A stretch of 64,000 bases of DNA from Segatella copri (GCF_019249655.2 NZ_CP137557.1:3629001-3693000); one strand, 5' to 3'. Numbered from the stretch's first letter, positions 50,276 through 61,036 are shown. Numbers and translations: made by a program. Notes: generated by a model not told the origin, from the sequence alone.

Positions 50276-52618
50276 ATGAATAAGATTTATTGGCAAAAAT
50301 GCGTGTTGGGCGGAATGTTTTTACTCACGCCTTGCCTTTTCTTCTCTTGTAGTGATAAGTTGGAAGATAATGATCACTATAAAGTACCAAGTTGGTTGAA
50401 GGGAAATGCCTATGAGGTTCTTCAGAAGGAAGGTAACTACAGCATTTTTTTACACGGAATTGACTTGACCGGCAATGATGGTGTTGTTGCTGGTAAGAGT
50501 ATTGTGACAGTTGCTGCGCCGGATGATGAAGCATTTGGTAAGTATTTAACAGAGAAAGGTTATGGTTCTATCGATGAGATGTACCAGGCAAATCCTCAAT
50601 TTGTAAAGAATTTGATTGGTATGCACCTGATGTATTATGCCTTCGACTGGGATAAGATGGTAAACTTCCGTCCTAACGATGGTGATGCTGCTACTGAGGC
50701 AGACAAGAAATTGAATGCAGGACTTTTTTACAAGCATCGCACCCATAGCCAGGATGCCATCGAGCAGGTTTCTGCTACCATTGATGGTTCTGCCAAGGAT
50801 ATCAGCGTGTATCATTATGAAAGATATCTGCCGGTATTCTCTACCAAGTATTTTGAAACCAAGGGAATCGCAGATGCTGCCGCTGATTATCATTATTTCT
50901 ATCCAAATACCCAATGGTATGGTGAGGCTCATGCAGGTGATGGCTTCAACATTGCCAATGCTGCTGTTAATGATGAGAATAATGTCATCACAGATAATGG
51001 CTATCTGTATCATGTGGATCAGGTTATCGAACCCGTGAATACCATTTATGATGAATTGAAGAACAATGCAGACTATTCTGAGTTCTTCAACCTCTATAAT
51101 TCTTATGAAACTTATACAGAGGCTCTGAAGGAAACCAATCAGACTTTGGGTTATACGGCTTATTTGCGTTCTCATGGCAGCTTGCCAAATATCGCATACG
51201 AGTGGACCTTTGCAGGAAGCGATAAGGCTTATATGCAAACTTACTACCTGGAGTCACAAGGATATAGTATCTTTGCGCCAACCAACCAGGCTCTGACCCA
51301 ATTCTTCAAGACATTCTGGACTCCGGAACAGGGATATGGCGACATCAATAGTTTGGATCCGTTGATTAAGCGATATTTCGTGATGCAGATGTTTGCAGAC
51401 AGTAAGTTCCCGGTGATGCCTACGGAAATTAAAGAGGGAAAGGTAAAAACCATCTTTGGTACTACAGTGAACTTTGATCCGGCAAACATTCATCAGAGTA
51501 GAAGAAAGGTTTGCACTAATGGTTTCCTCTATGGAATGGACGAAATGACAGCCCCGGCTATCTTCTCTTCGGTGGTGGCACCAGCCTTCAAGGATGTGAA
51601 CTACAATTGTTATCTCTATACCTTGGATGGTTCGGGCTTGACTTCGTCTTTCGCAGCCGACAACTCTCAGTTTGTTTCCTTGATTCCATCTAATGCGCAG
51701 TTTGAAACTGCCGATCCGCAGATGCGTCTTTATACCACTACCAGTGGCAAGGAATTGCAGGAGTATAGCTCTGATGCCGGTGCCTTCGTGCAGATGGGAG
51801 ACAATGCCAAACTGAATTTGGTAAATATGCACATCTCTGATCAGGTGAAGGAGTTGAAGACAGAAGGATTGCAGGTGGTAGATACCTATGCACCTTTCAA
51901 CTATTGGTTTGTGAAGGATGGTAAGATAACCAACAATGCCAACTTCAATCAGCTGCTCAATCCAAGTAATACGGAAGAACCATTTGTTGCTTTCCATGAG
52001 ATAACCAACGCTGGTAACTCTTGGAGCAACGGAAAGGCATACGCTTATGATGCTAAGTCTATCTTTAAGCGTCAGTCTGGCGATGGTGTGAAGCATGCCC
52101 TGGCTGTTTGCAATGATGCCAACTTTGAGTACTATCTCTTTGCGCAGCTGCTCAATAAGGCTGGTCTTGTATCGGGTACAACGTTGGCATTCCCTTCTGA
52201 TGATGCTTATGTCACCGATGGCAGACAAATTGTTTTTGTGCCAACCAACGAGGCGATAAGCAAGAACTATCAAAAGGTTCCTGGTTACAAGAAACTCTTT
52301 GATGCCAATGGTAACTATAAGGCTACGGCAAAGTTGACTGCCACCGAAAAGGCTCAGCTGCAGGCTTGGGTAACCGACTACTTCGTCTCAAGCGAAGAGA
52401 ATGTCTTTACAGACTATCCATTCTTGGGATCAAGTTGCAAGGGACAATTCATTACCAAGTCCTTGACCACGAAGTTGGAAATCATTGATGGCGGAAGTTC
52501 TCTGAGTGTGAAGTTGGTAGGTTCCGATGAGGTAGCACCTGTAGATTCCAAGTACTCTTACTTCCCATTTGCATTCAACGACGGATGTATTCATTTTATT
52601 GACGGATTATTGAAATAA
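50276..52618 (+). CDS. Multi-FAS1 (fasciclin) lipoprotein, first gene of the SusC/D locus
   Basis: 780 residues. Lipoprotein signal MNKIYWQKCVLGGMFLLTPC then LFFSCSDK (lipobox FSC). At least two, probably four, FAS1-like units follow: SIVTVAAPDDEAFGKYLTEKG ending in NGYLYHVDQVIEP (about 70-260); YSIFAPTNQALTQFFKTFW ending in NGFLYGMDEM (about 265-425); a degenerate third unit (FVSLIPSNAQFETADPQMRL); and IVFVPTNEAISKNYQKVPGY ending in GCIHFIDGLL (about 590-780). FAS1 domains are adhesion or ligand-binding folds. It starts the operon, and susC follows after 9 bases. It probably sits on the outer surface in the role of a glycan-binding lipoprotein, but the ligand is unknown. Confidence 0.8.
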   Translation: MNKIYWQKCVLGGMFLLTPCLFFSCSDKLEDNDHYKVPSWLKGNAYEVLQKEGNYSIFLHGIDLTGNDGVVAGKSIVTVAAPDDEAFGKYLTEKGYGSIDEMYQANPQFVKNLIGMHLMYYAFDWDKMVNFRPNDGDAATEADKKLNAGLFYKHRTHSQDAIEQVSATIDGSAKDISVYHYERYLPVFSTKYFETKGIADAAADYHYFYPNTQWYGEAHAGDGFNIANAAVNDENNVITDNGYLYHVDQVIEPVNTIYDELKNNADYSEFFNLYNSYETYTEALKETNQTLGYTAYLRSHGSLPNIAYEWTFAGSDKAYMQTYYLESQGYSIFAPTNQALTQFFKTFWTPEQGYGDINSLDPLIKRYFVMQMFADSKFPVMPTEIKEGKVKTIFGTTVNFDPANIHQSRRKVCTNGFLYGMDEMTAPAIFSSVVAPAFKDVNYNCYLYTLDGSGLTSSFAADNSQFVSLIPSNAQFETADPQMRLYTTTSGKELQEYSSDAGAFVQMGDNAKLNLVNMHISDQVKELKTEGLQVVDTYAPFNYWFVKDGKITNNANFNQLLNPSNTEEPFVAFHEITNAGNSWSNGKAYAYDAKSIFKRQSGDGVKHALAVCNDANFEYYLFAQLLNKAGLVSGTTLAFPSDDAYVTDGRQIVFVPTNEAISKNYQKVPGYKKLFDANGNYKATAKLTATEKAQLQAWVTDYFVSSEENVFTDYPFLGSSCKGQFITKSLTTKLEIIDGGSSLSVKLVGSDEVAPVDSKYSYFPFAFNDGCIHFIDGLLK

Positions 52619-52627
52619 ACAATCAAT

Positions 52628-55600
52628 ATGGAAAAGATAAAGACTAATAACGTAATGAGGCTTGCATGCTTGACCATCATGTGGGTGGCTTGTGTTATCG
52701 GCGCAGCTGCTCAACAGGTTATTACGGGTAATGTAACCGATGCTAAGTTCAATGAACCTATCATTGGTGCCAATGTGGTGTTGGTAAATACCCAAAACCG
52801 ATATGTCAAGGGTGTGACTACTGATATGGATGGTAACTATAGCCTTCAGGTACCTGCCGATGCCAAGAATCTTAGCTTACAGGTATCTTTCATCGGTATG
52901 AAAACCATCAAGGTGAAATATACAGGACAGACAAAGGCGGATTTCCAGTTGAAGGATGATACCAAGACCGAATTGGGAGAGGTAACCGTCACTGCGAACC
53001 GACGTGATAATATGGGTATCACAAAGATGGAACGTACTTCTTCAGTACAGTCTATCAATTTGGCTGATATCGTTGATGCTTCTCCGGTAACCTCTATAGA
53101 GGATGCCTTGCAGGGTCAGATTTCTGGTCTTGATATCACCATGGGTGGTGATCCTGGTGCCAAGAATACCATGCAGATTCGTGGTACCAATACATTGACA
53201 GGCGATGCCAATCCGTTGATTGTAGTTGATGGTGTACCATACGATGCCAATATCAGCGATGACTTCGATTTTGCTACAGCTAATTCAGAAGACTTTGGTG
53301 CCTTGTTGAATATTGCTCCATCTAATATCGAGAGCATCGATGTGCTCAAGGATGGTGCAGCAACAGCCATCTATGGTTCCAAGGGTTCCAATGGTGTGCT
53401 TCTCATCAATACCAAGAAGGGTGCGATGGGTAAGACTCGCTTCAACTTCTCTTCTAAGTGGACTATCAAGCAGGAGCCTTCTTCCATTCCTTTGCTGAAT
53501 GGTCGTCAATATACAGCCATGATGCAGGATGCGCTTTGGAATGCTGCCAATGCCAAGGGCTTGTCTAATGCTTCTGCCGAGATGGATATGCTGTTCAATG
53601 CAGACCCTATCAATTACAATCCTAATTATCAGTATTACAACGAGTATAATCAGGATACTGATTGGCTTGATGCTGTAAAGCAGCATGCCCTGACTTCTGA
53701 TAACAACTTCGACATGTCGGGTGGTGGTGAAAAGGCCAGATATCGTTTCTCCTTGGGCTACTTGAATGAGGAAGGAACAACAAAGGGAACGGGACTTACT
53801 CGTTTGACATCACAGTTGAGAGTGACTTACAATTTCTCCGACCGTTTGCGCGTGCATACCGATTTCTCTTTTGTTAATACCAAGAAGGATGCGAATGTGT
53901 TGGAGAATGTTCGCTCAATGGCACAATCTTCCATGCCTAACAAGTCTCCTTATTGGATAGACCCAACAACAGGTTTGCCTACCGACCAGTACTTCTCTTT
54001 GAACTCTTCCTACGAAGGGTCGTTCTCTATGAGTGGTAGCAAGGGTAATCATTTTAATCCTGTGGCTATGGCAGAGTTGGGCTTTAATAAGACCAATGTC
54101 CGTGATGAGAAGATGACGGTTACGATGGAATATGACTTTCCGTTTGATCTTCGCTTCAGAGGATGGGTGTCTTTGTATATGAAGACTCAGAAGAACAATA
54201 AGTTCTTGCCACAGGCTGCTACGGGTGTCTTGATGAATAGTATCTATGCCAATCAGGCTACTGATGCAACTTCGGATGCTTACTCGTTGCAGTCGGAATG
54301 GAAACTCTTATATAATAAGGTGTTTGGCGAGAAGCATGGCTTGACTGCTACAGGTGTATTTCGTACCTACCAGTCTGAAAGTACAAGTACTTCTAATTCT
54401 ACTTATGGAAATGCTTCGGCAAATCTTTCAGACCCTGTGATTGGTAGTGCGGTGGCAGGAGCTAACTCTGCTTCCAATGAGCGACGCACGGTTACTCTTA
54501 CAGGACAGGTAGTGTATAACTATGATAGCCGTTATGTATTGAATGGAACCATCAATTACGAGGGTAACTCATCTATGGGTAGAAACAATCGTTTTGCTAC
54601 TTATCCTAGTTGCGGATTGGCTTGGAATATCGATAGAGAGCATTTTTGGTCTGATGGCTTCCACAAGGTGGTGAATGAGGCAAAGGTTCGCGCCAGTTTG
54701 GCTTGGACGGGTAAATCTCCTAGCGGTGCTTCTGATTACTATGGTGCGTTCCAGAGCATGGGTACATACGTAACCAATCCTGCCATTTATCCTTCTCGCA
54801 TGCAGTTGGATAAATTGAAGTGGGAGTCAACTCGTGAGTGGGACTTGGGTTTTGATTTCCGATTCTTCAACAGATTGAACGTAACCTTGGATTATTATGA
54901 TAAGAAGACCACCGACTTGTTGTCTAGAAATGTGGAAATTTCAAGTACCACTGGTTATGCCAAGTTATCTTGGATGAACTCAGGTTCTTTGAGCAATAAG
55001 GGTTTTGAGGCTCGTTTCGACTATGATGTCATCAAGCGAGGTCCATGGTCGTTGAGAGTGAATGCCAATGCCTCACGTAATATAAATAAGGTGGAGGTGT
55101 TGCCTGCCAACTATACTCAGGAGAAATATACCTTCGGCAATGGTAACTATGCCATGAGAATCGTAGAGGGACAGCCAATTGGCGCTTTCTATGGTTATCG
55201 TTACAAGGGCGTATATCAGAATACCAACGAAACCTATGCCAAGGATGCTGCGGGCAACGTGATGTATGATGTAAATGGCAAGCCTATCACTATGCGCAAT
55301 GGTAGTACTTTGGTTTATCCTGGTGATGCCAAGTATGAGGATGTCAATAAAGATGGTGTCATCAACGAAAAGGATATCGTTTACTTGGGTAATGCCAATC
55401 CTAAGCTGATTTTCGGTGGTGGATTCATGCTGAAGTGGAAGGATCTTTCCTTGACCACTGTCTTCTATGGCCGTCTTGGACAGAAGGTAATCAACAGCGC
55501 TCGTATGAACCTGGAGAATATGTATGGAAAGGACAACCAGTCAACTGCGGTGTTGAACCGTTGGCGCTCGGAAGGTGACCAGACAGATATTCCTCGTGCT

Positions 55601-55897
55601 CTCTATGGTATGGGTTACAACTATTTGGGTTCCGATCGTTTCGTTGAGGATGCTACTTATGTTCGCTTGAAGACTTTGACTCTTTGCTACAATGTACCAA
55701 AGAAGTTCTTGAGTAAGTTGGGATGGGGTATTTCTGCTTGTAAGATTTACGCTACAGGTTACGATCTCTTTACCTTTACCAGTTATTCCGGTCAGGAGCC
55801 TGAGGTGGGCATGCCATCAGCCAAGAGTTTGGTGAGGGATAATGCAACCACACCAGTCTCTAAGCGTTATGTGTTCAATATCAATCTCAACTTTTAA
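52628..55897 (+). CDS. SusC/RagA-type TonB-dependent outer-membrane transporter
   Basis: 1089 residues. Signal peptide (MWVACVIGAAAQQ), a carboxypeptidase-regulatory-like domain (VITGNVTDAKFNEPIIGANV), plug domain (SIEDALQGQISGLDITMGGD, TLTGDANPLIVVDGVPYDAN, IESIDVLKDGAATAIYGSKG) and a 22-strand barrel ending in VFNINLNF. It takes up ligands too large for porins with energy from TonB. The SusD partner follows 12 bases later. It carries no N-terminal STN domain, so it does not signal to an ECF sigma. Confidence 0.96.
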   Translation: MEKIKTNNVMRLACLTIMWVACVIGAAAQQVITGNVTDAKFNEPIIGANVVLVNTQNRYVKGVTTDMDGNYSLQVPADAKNLSLQVSFIGMKTIKVKYTGQTKADFQLKDDTKTELGEVTVTANRRDNMGITKMERTSSVQSINLADIVDASPVTSIEDALQGQISGLDITMGGDPGAKNTMQIRGTNTLTGDANPLIVVDGVPYDANISDDFDFATANSEDFGALLNIAPSNIESIDVLKDGAATAIYGSKGSNGVLLINTKKGAMGKTRFNFSSKWTIKQEPSSIPLLNGRQYTAMMQDALWNAANAKGLSNASAEMDMLFNADPINYNPNYQYYNEYNQDTDWLDAVKQHALTSDNNFDMSGGGEKARYRFSLGYLNEEGTTKGTGLTRLTSQLRVTYNFSDRLRVHTDFSFVNTKKDANVLENVRSMAQSSMPNKSPYWIDPTTGLPTDQYFSLNSSYEGSFSMSGSKGNHFNPVAMAELGFNKTNVRDEKMTVTMEYDFPFDLRFRGWVSLYMKTQKNNKFLPQAATGVLMNSIYANQATDATSDAYSLQSEWKLLYNKVFGEKHGLTATGVFRTYQSESTSTSNSTYGNASANLSDPVIGSAVAGANSASNERRTVTLTGQVVYNYDSRYVLNGTINYEGNSSMGRNNRFATYPSCGLAWNIDREHFWSDGFHKVVNEAKVRASLAWTGKSPSGASDYYGAFQSMGTYVTNPAIYPSRMQLDKLKWESTREWDLGFDFRFFNRLNVTLDYYDKKTTDLLSRNVEISSTTGYAKLSWMNSGSLSNKGFEARFDYDVIKRGPWSLRVNANASRNINKVEVLPANYTQEKYTFGNGNYAMRIVEGQPIGAFYGYRYKGVYQNTNETYAKDAAGNVMYDVNGKPITMRNGSTLVYPGDAKYEDVNKDGVINEKDIVYLGNANPKLIFGGGFMLKWKDLSLTTVFYGRLGQKVINSARMNLENMYGKDNQSTAVLNRWRSEGDQTDIPRALYGMGYNYLGSDRFVEDATYVRLKTLTLCYNVPKKFLSKLGWGISACKIYATGYDLFTFTSYSGQEPEVGMPSAKSLVRDNATTPVSKRYVFNINLNF

Positions 55898-55909
55898 GTG
55901 AATTAAACA

Positions 55910-57427
55910 ATGAAGAAGACAATTAATATATTACTGTTGGCGGCTACGGTATCGCTTTCGTTTACTTCCTGTACCGACTGGTTGGATGTATTGCCAAAGA
56001 ATGAACAAGTATCAACGGAGTATTGGAAGTCAAAGGAGGAAGTGGAGGCTGTCATTAACTCAGGTTATTACCAGATGCGCCAGGCAGTTCCAAGCCTCAT
56101 CAAGTGGGGTGAACTGCGAGGTGGTGCAATGTTCTCAAATGATAGCAAGGAGACCAAGTTGCAGGATTTCCTGATGACTCCTGATAATTCTTTGTGCGAC
56201 TATGGCACTCTTTATAAGATTATCAACTTTGCCAACTCTGTGATTAAGAATGCACCAAAGGTTCAGGCTTCTGATAACACCTATTATGATGCTGTTATGA
56301 ACGCTCACCTTTGCGAAGCGTATTTCCAGCGTGCCTATTGCTATCTCATCTTGGTGAAGAACTTCAAGGAGGTACCGCTTGTCCTCAATCCATATACCGA
56401 CGATTCGCAAGATACGAATGCAGCCAAGGATAGCGAGGAAGATATTGTGAAGCAGATCAAGGCCGATGTGGAAACGGCTTTGGCTACTAACTCTGCCAAG
56501 TCAACCTATGAGAATGATTGGGAGACCAAGGGACGTGTTACCAAGTGGGCTCTTTATGCCTTGATGGCTGACGTGAGTTTGTGGAGTGAGGATTATGATA
56601 CCTGCAAGAAGTATTGTGATATGATTCTCAATGCAAACAAGAGTGGCGAACAATTTTATCCTCGATTCTTGAAGAATACGCAGGATTGGTACACCATCTT
56701 CTATCCGGGTAACTCCAATGAGAGCATCTTCGAGCTGAACTGGAACTACGAGTTGGCAAAAGAGAGCAATAATTTCTCTCTCAGTCTTTTCCCGATGTCC
56801 AATAGTGGCTTGAATTTCACTACGGATGCCATTGCTAAGATGGACGAGGAAGTGGCTAAGGTGATGAATCCTGGTGAACGAACTGGCAGAATGAATTTGG
56901 CCACCTACGCTACGGTGAATGGAACCAAGTATCTCTGGAAGTATTACGGCAATGATGTGGCAGACATCGAAGGTGGTGTCCGTCTCCATCAGGATGCCAA
57001 CTTTATTCTCTACCGTGTGGCAGAAATCATCTTGATGAAGGCCCAGGCAGAAGTGATGACAGGTCATGTCTCTGAGGCTATCGACCTGGTAAACCAGATT
57101 CGTGAGCGTGCTTCCTTGCCTGTTATCACAGATGCCGAGAAGGAATCTTACGGTGAGGAAAATACTTTGGAAGAAATCCTAAACCAGAAGGAGATGGAGT
57201 TCTTTGGAGAGGCGAAACGCTGGTATGATTTGCTATGGCTGGCTCGTATAGATAACCATAAGTACAAGAATAAGGCCATAGAGTATATCTGCGAGGGTAA
57301 TCAGACAACCAAGGCAGAATGGATTAAATCTTCACTCATCGACAATTATGCCTGGTATATCCCATTGCCACAGAAAGACATTGAGCATAACCAGTTGCTG
57401 GTTCAGAATCCTTATTATAGTAAGTAA
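55910..57427 (+). CDS. SusD/RagB-type surface lipoprotein
   Basis: 505 residues. Lipoprotein signal ILLLAATVSLSFTSC, then the SusD fold with TPR-like helices: WLDVLPKNEQVSTEYWKSKEE at the start, HLCEAYFQRAYCYLILVKNF, GRVTKWALYALMADVSLW, and the C-terminal NQIRERASLPVI, EEILNQKEMEFFGEAKRWYDLLW and WYIPLPQKDIEHN. It forms the lid of the SusC channel. The gap to the next gene is 30 bases, so the run remains one operon. Confidence 0.96.
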   Translation: MKKTINILLLAATVSLSFTSCTDWLDVLPKNEQVSTEYWKSKEEVEAVINSGYYQMRQAVPSLIKWGELRGGAMFSNDSKETKLQDFLMTPDNSLCDYGTLYKIINFANSVIKNAPKVQASDNTYYDAVMNAHLCEAYFQRAYCYLILVKNFKEVPLVLNPYTDDSQDTNAAKDSEEDIVKQIKADVETALATNSAKSTYENDWETKGRVTKWALYALMADVSLWSEDYDTCKKYCDMILNANKSGEQFYPRFLKNTQDWYTIFYPGNSNESIFELNWNYELAKESNNFSLSLFPMSNSGLNFTTDAIAKMDEEVAKVMNPGERTGRMNLATYATVNGTKYLWKYYGNDVADIEGGVRLHQDANFILYRVAEIILMKAQAEVMTGHVSEAIDLVNQIRERASLPVITDAEKESYGEENTLEEILNQKEMEFFGEAKRWYDLLWLARIDNHKYKNKAIEYICEGNQTTKAEWIKSSLIDNYAWYIPLPQKDIEHNQLLVQNPYYSK

Positions 57428-57457
57428 TCTGGTAGGAACAATTAATCAGAAAAGAAA

Positions 57458-59194
57458 ATGAAAAAGATATATTTTTTAGGCTTGGCAGCGATGCTGATGT
57501 TGGCTTCCTGCGATTCTTCTGTTTTCGACATAGGCTCTGATCCTGCCCAAGGTTCTACCTTTAAGTCGGATGAGAATTCGCCTATCTCTAATACTTTGGA
57601 GAAGGATGGGCGATTTGGAGAGTTTGTGAATGTCTTGAATGTTTCCGGACTCTATAATGCGCTCAATCAGTCATCGGATGGAGTTAGTTTCACGGTCTTT
57701 GCTCCTACCGACGAGGCAATGAATAAGTTTGAGGCTGCATTGGGCTCCAAGGTGGCTGATGCCGGTAAGGAGTATGCTAGAAGTTTCGTGCTTTATCATA
57801 CGGTGAAAGATTCTATCCAGGCAGATCAGTTTGTCAATAAGACCAGTATCACCAGCTTGACCAAGGATAAGATCAATATAAAGATTGATGAAGAACATTC
57901 TGGTCAGGCTATCTTGTCGAACAGTAATAGTCAGGCACAGGTGATAGAAATGGGGCTTCCTGCTTCTAATGGTAAGATTTATGTGCTTTCTTCTGCCTTG
58001 ACACCATTGGTAGAGACGCTGGCAGATAGAATTTCCGGCAATAGAGAATATAGTATCTTGAATCAAGCCGTAAAGGAGACTGGCTGGGATAAGATTCTCA
58101 ATACTGTGACTGATACCATGATGGTAGAGGGAGTTGAGACTACGGTCAATCGCAACTATAGTGTGCTGGCGGTGAATGATGCCACCTTTGCGAAGGCAAA
58201 CATAGCATCTTTGGAACAGTTGAAGCAGAAGTTGGCTGAAATGAATACTGATGCCATGGTTTCTGCCGATTCCTTACTCCGTGCTTATGTGGGCTACCAC
58301 ATTATTAATAGTAAGAATACCCTGGATGCCATGGGTACCGTTCAAGGTGACAATACCAGTCGATTGTGGTCAACAGGTGCCAGTAACCTTGTATTTACCC
58401 TGACCACCGATACCACCAAGACGGCAGCTGCTGAGCGTTATGCCATCAATACTGCGAGCGGCACTCCTGTTCATTTCGTAGAGAATGAATCGAATGTACT
58501 TGCCTTGAATGGTTACCTGCACCAGGTGGATAGCTGGATGCCTGTTTGGGAACCAGCCCCGCAGATGGTAGTATGGGACCTGGCTGACGACAATGAAATC
58601 AAGAGCCTTGTTGAAGATGCCTCTGTAGAGTATCAGCCTGAAGTTGCAAGCACCAAGCAGCAGTTGGTTTCCCTGAGTCGGGCATCTTGCTTCACTCATA
58701 GCGAGACAGAGACCAAGAATACCACCTTTGCTCCAATTTGCTATTATACAACATTGAAGCCAGCCGACAAGGCGATTGAGTATGGTGCCAAGCAGGCTAA
58801 CAACAACGATTGCATTGTGTTCAACCTTGGAAATACCGGTACGGCAAGCATGCAGACTCCTACCTTGGTAAGAGGAAAGTATAAGGTGTTGTTGGATGTG
58901 GTTTATACAACCAGCCACAACTTTATGCGTCAGAAGACTGATGGCTCTGGTGGAACCTTAGAAGTAACCTTCGATGGTAAGGATCGCAACTATGTGGCTC
59001 CTTACACCTTGGTGAAATCTTCTTCAAACGTAGTACTTCCAGGTGTTTATACTACTGTGCTTTATGATGAGATAGAGTTTGATAGCACATCTTCTCATAC
59101 CTTCTCGTTCAAGGTGAAGGATGGAGCTGCCTCTACCAATAAGAACTTCTCATTGCAGTTTGACACCATCACATTCGTGCCGGTGAACGACTAA
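57458..59194 (+). CDS. FAS1-domain lipoprotein (second)
   Basis: 578 residues with the lipobox LMLASC. Two FAS1 units are seen: GVSFTVFAPTDEAMNKFEAAL with YVLSSALTPLVETL (about 45-190) and YSVLAVNDATFAKANIASLE with YHIINSKNTLDAMG and NGYLHQVDSWMP (about 190-360). A C-terminal beta-sandwich (MQTPTLVRGKYKVLLDVVYT, SSHTFSFKVKDGA, LQFDTITFVPVND) of about 180 residues looks like a carbohydrate-binding module. Its position right after SusD is where SusE/SusF-type binding proteins usually lie, so it is probably the surface glycan- or protein-binding protein of this locus. Confidence 0.8.
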   Translation: MKKIYFLGLAAMLMLASCDSSVFDIGSDPAQGSTFKSDENSPISNTLEKDGRFGEFVNVLNVSGLYNALNQSSDGVSFTVFAPTDEAMNKFEAALGSKVADAGKEYARSFVLYHTVKDSIQADQFVNKTSITSLTKDKINIKIDEEHSGQAILSNSNSQAQVIEMGLPASNGKIYVLSSALTPLVETLADRISGNREYSILNQAVKETGWDKILNTVTDTMMVEGVETTVNRNYSVLAVNDATFAKANIASLEQLKQKLAEMNTDAMVSADSLLRAYVGYHIINSKNTLDAMGTVQGDNTSRLWSTGASNLVFTLTTDTTKTAAAERYAINTASGTPVHFVENESNVLALNGYLHQVDSWMPVWEPAPQMVVWDLADDNEIKSLVEDASVEYQPEVASTKQQLVSLSRASCFTHSETETKNTTFAPICYYTTLKPADKAIEYGAKQANNNDCIVFNLGNTGTASMQTPTLVRGKYKVLLDVVYTTSHNFMRQKTDGSGGTLEVTFDGKDRNYVAPYTLVKSSSNVVLPGVYTTVLYDEIEFDSTSSHTFSFKVKDGAASTNKNFSLQFDTITFVPVND

Positions 59195-59227
59195 GATGAA
59201 AGATAATAACTTAAAAGAATAGGAAAA

Positions 59228-61036
59228 ATGAAACGCAATAAGTTTATCTATTTGTTGGCTTTCTCGGCTGTGATGCTTTTGGGGGCTTGCTCTGAACTGT
59301 CAGACAAGGATTACTTCAAGAATATCGAGACCACAGTGAACTCTGATGAACTGGTGGTTGTGGATATGAGTAGTGAGGAGTATCTTTCCAAGGAGCCAGA
59401 ATACTCATCCATCAATGAATTGTTCAAGAGCCACGGCATTTTTACCACATTGGAGCAGAAAAACCAATTGAGCACCATGCTTGTGGTAGAAAACAGCGAC
59501 TTTCAGGCACCCACTGGCAAGGAGTCTGAAATCGATAATGCCGTCAAGGCTCATGTCAGCGATATAGCTGTTTCTCCCGCCAACTTGAAGACCGAAGGTA
59601 ACAACATGCGCATCATGATGTGGCATGGTAAATACATCAATGTAGATTTGGATGATGCCGCCCGCAACGAGGGAAAGATAGCCGGACACATTATGTTTGG
59701 TACTTCTGCTGTCAAGAAGGTGGTGAAAACCAACTCGGGCTACATCTATGTTCTTTCTTCTCTGTTGAACATTCCGAAGTCAATCTATGATTATATCACG
59801 AATCTGGATGATAACTATTCTATCTTGAGAGATAGCATCCTGGCTAGTGGAACGAAGGAATTCGATAAGAAGAACAGCAAGCCTATCGGTGTGAACGACG
59901 AGGGTAATACGGTTTATGACTCTGTGTTTATTTACAAGAACACTCACTTCCTGGAGAAGAACTTCGATTTGAGTTCTGAGTCTCTTACCGCTACCTTGCT
60001 TCTGACAAGTAATGCCGTGGTAGAAGAGGCGATAGCAGATGCCAAGGTCCGTTTGCAGAAATGGGGCTTGTGGGATGAGTGGAATGCCGAGCGTCAGTAT
60101 AATTTCGAATATACGATGCGCCATTGGATCATGGATGCTGCCTTCTTCGATAAGAAGCTTACACCAGAGACTTTGCAGAGTAAGGATGAGGAGAACGATA
60201 TGTTGACCAGTATCTTCTCTAAGTATTGGAAGACTTCGGTTCAGCAAATCAATCCTACTCCTATCGAATTGTCTAATGGAATTGCTTACCAGGTGACCAG
60301 ACTCCATATTCCTAACAACGTCTTGATTTGGCGTCTCAAGGAAGACTTTAGCATTTATGAGTTCTGTAGTGCCGAACAGAAGGAGAGTTTCTTCCAGATG
60401 TTGAACATGCAGTTTAAGGCTTGTACCACTGCGGTTGCCGCATGGACTCCTTTGCAGGGCGTATGGCCAAAGCATGAGTGCCGAACCTTGGACTTGACCG
60501 TGGGTGATGATGCCTCAGGCGACTGGCAGTTGGTATTCACGCCATGTAAGCGTATCTTCGAGACTTATCCTACTCGTATGGAAATGGTGAAGAAAGACTG
60601 GCTGAAGAGCAACCTGACGGTGACGGGAATCAAGCCATTCCTGATACCACCGGGCAAATACACCCTGAGTTTTGGTTCTAAGCAGAATCAGAACATGGAA
60701 ATCACCTTCAAGGTTCGTGTCAAGGGAAGTACCGATGTCGTGGCAGTTTCCGACCCAATCACCTTGGGTTCAACCACAACATTCCACTACGACCGTAACC
60801 CGGGAAATTTCATCGAAGGTTATGATCCTTCTGCAGAGAATCTTTCTACCAACAAGAAAGCTGGAAACTACGATACGGATGGTGGTACAGTTATCAGCGA
60901 GTTGGAAATCCCAGATGTAAAGGGCGATGGTTCTCCTGTGGAAATCACGATAGAAATTGCTAGTCCTACTTGGAATGGCAACACCACGATGGTATTCAAC
61001 CACTGGTGCTTGCGTCCAACCAAAGACAACTACTAG
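59228..61036 (+). CDS. FAS1-related lipoprotein with C-terminal beta-sandwich (third)
   Basis: 602 residues with lipobox MLLGACSELS. A degenerate FAS1-like region (SSINELFKSHGIFTTLEQKN, MLVVENSDFQAP, SGYIYVLSSLLNIPKSIYDY) is followed by a second unit (ESLTATLLLTSNAVVEEAIAD, IAYQVTRLHIPNN) and by a C-terminal part (IPPGKYTLSFGSKQNQNMEI, VEITIEIASPTWNGN, VFNHWCLRPTKDNY) similar in style to the end of the previous protein. The two may be distant paralogues. It ends 27 bases before a second SusC gene. The function is inferred only from context. Confidence 0.7.
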   Translation: MKRNKFIYLLAFSAVMLLGACSELSDKDYFKNIETTVNSDELVVVDMSSEEYLSKEPEYSSINELFKSHGIFTTLEQKNQLSTMLVVENSDFQAPTGKESEIDNAVKAHVSDIAVSPANLKTEGNNMRIMMWHGKYINVDLDDAARNEGKIAGHIMFGTSAVKKVVKTNSGYIYVLSSLLNIPKSIYDYITNLDDNYSILRDSILASGTKEFDKKNSKPIGVNDEGNTVYDSVFIYKNTHFLEKNFDLSSESLTATLLLTSNAVVEEAIADAKVRLQKWGLWDEWNAERQYNFEYTMRHWIMDAAFFDKKLTPETLQSKDEENDMLTSIFSKYWKTSVQQINPTPIELSNGIAYQVTRLHIPNNVLIWRLKEDFSIYEFCSAEQKESFFQMLNMQFKACTTAVAAWTPLQGVWPKHECRTLDLTVGDDASGDWQLVFTPCKRIFETYPTRMEMVKKDWLKSNLTVTGIKPFLIPPGKYTLSFGSKQNQNMEITFKVRVKGSTDVVAVSDPITLGSTTTFHYDRNPGNFIEGYDPSAENLSTNKKAGNYDTDGGTVISELEIPDVKGDGSPVEITIEIASPTWNGNTTMVFNHWCLRPTKDNY

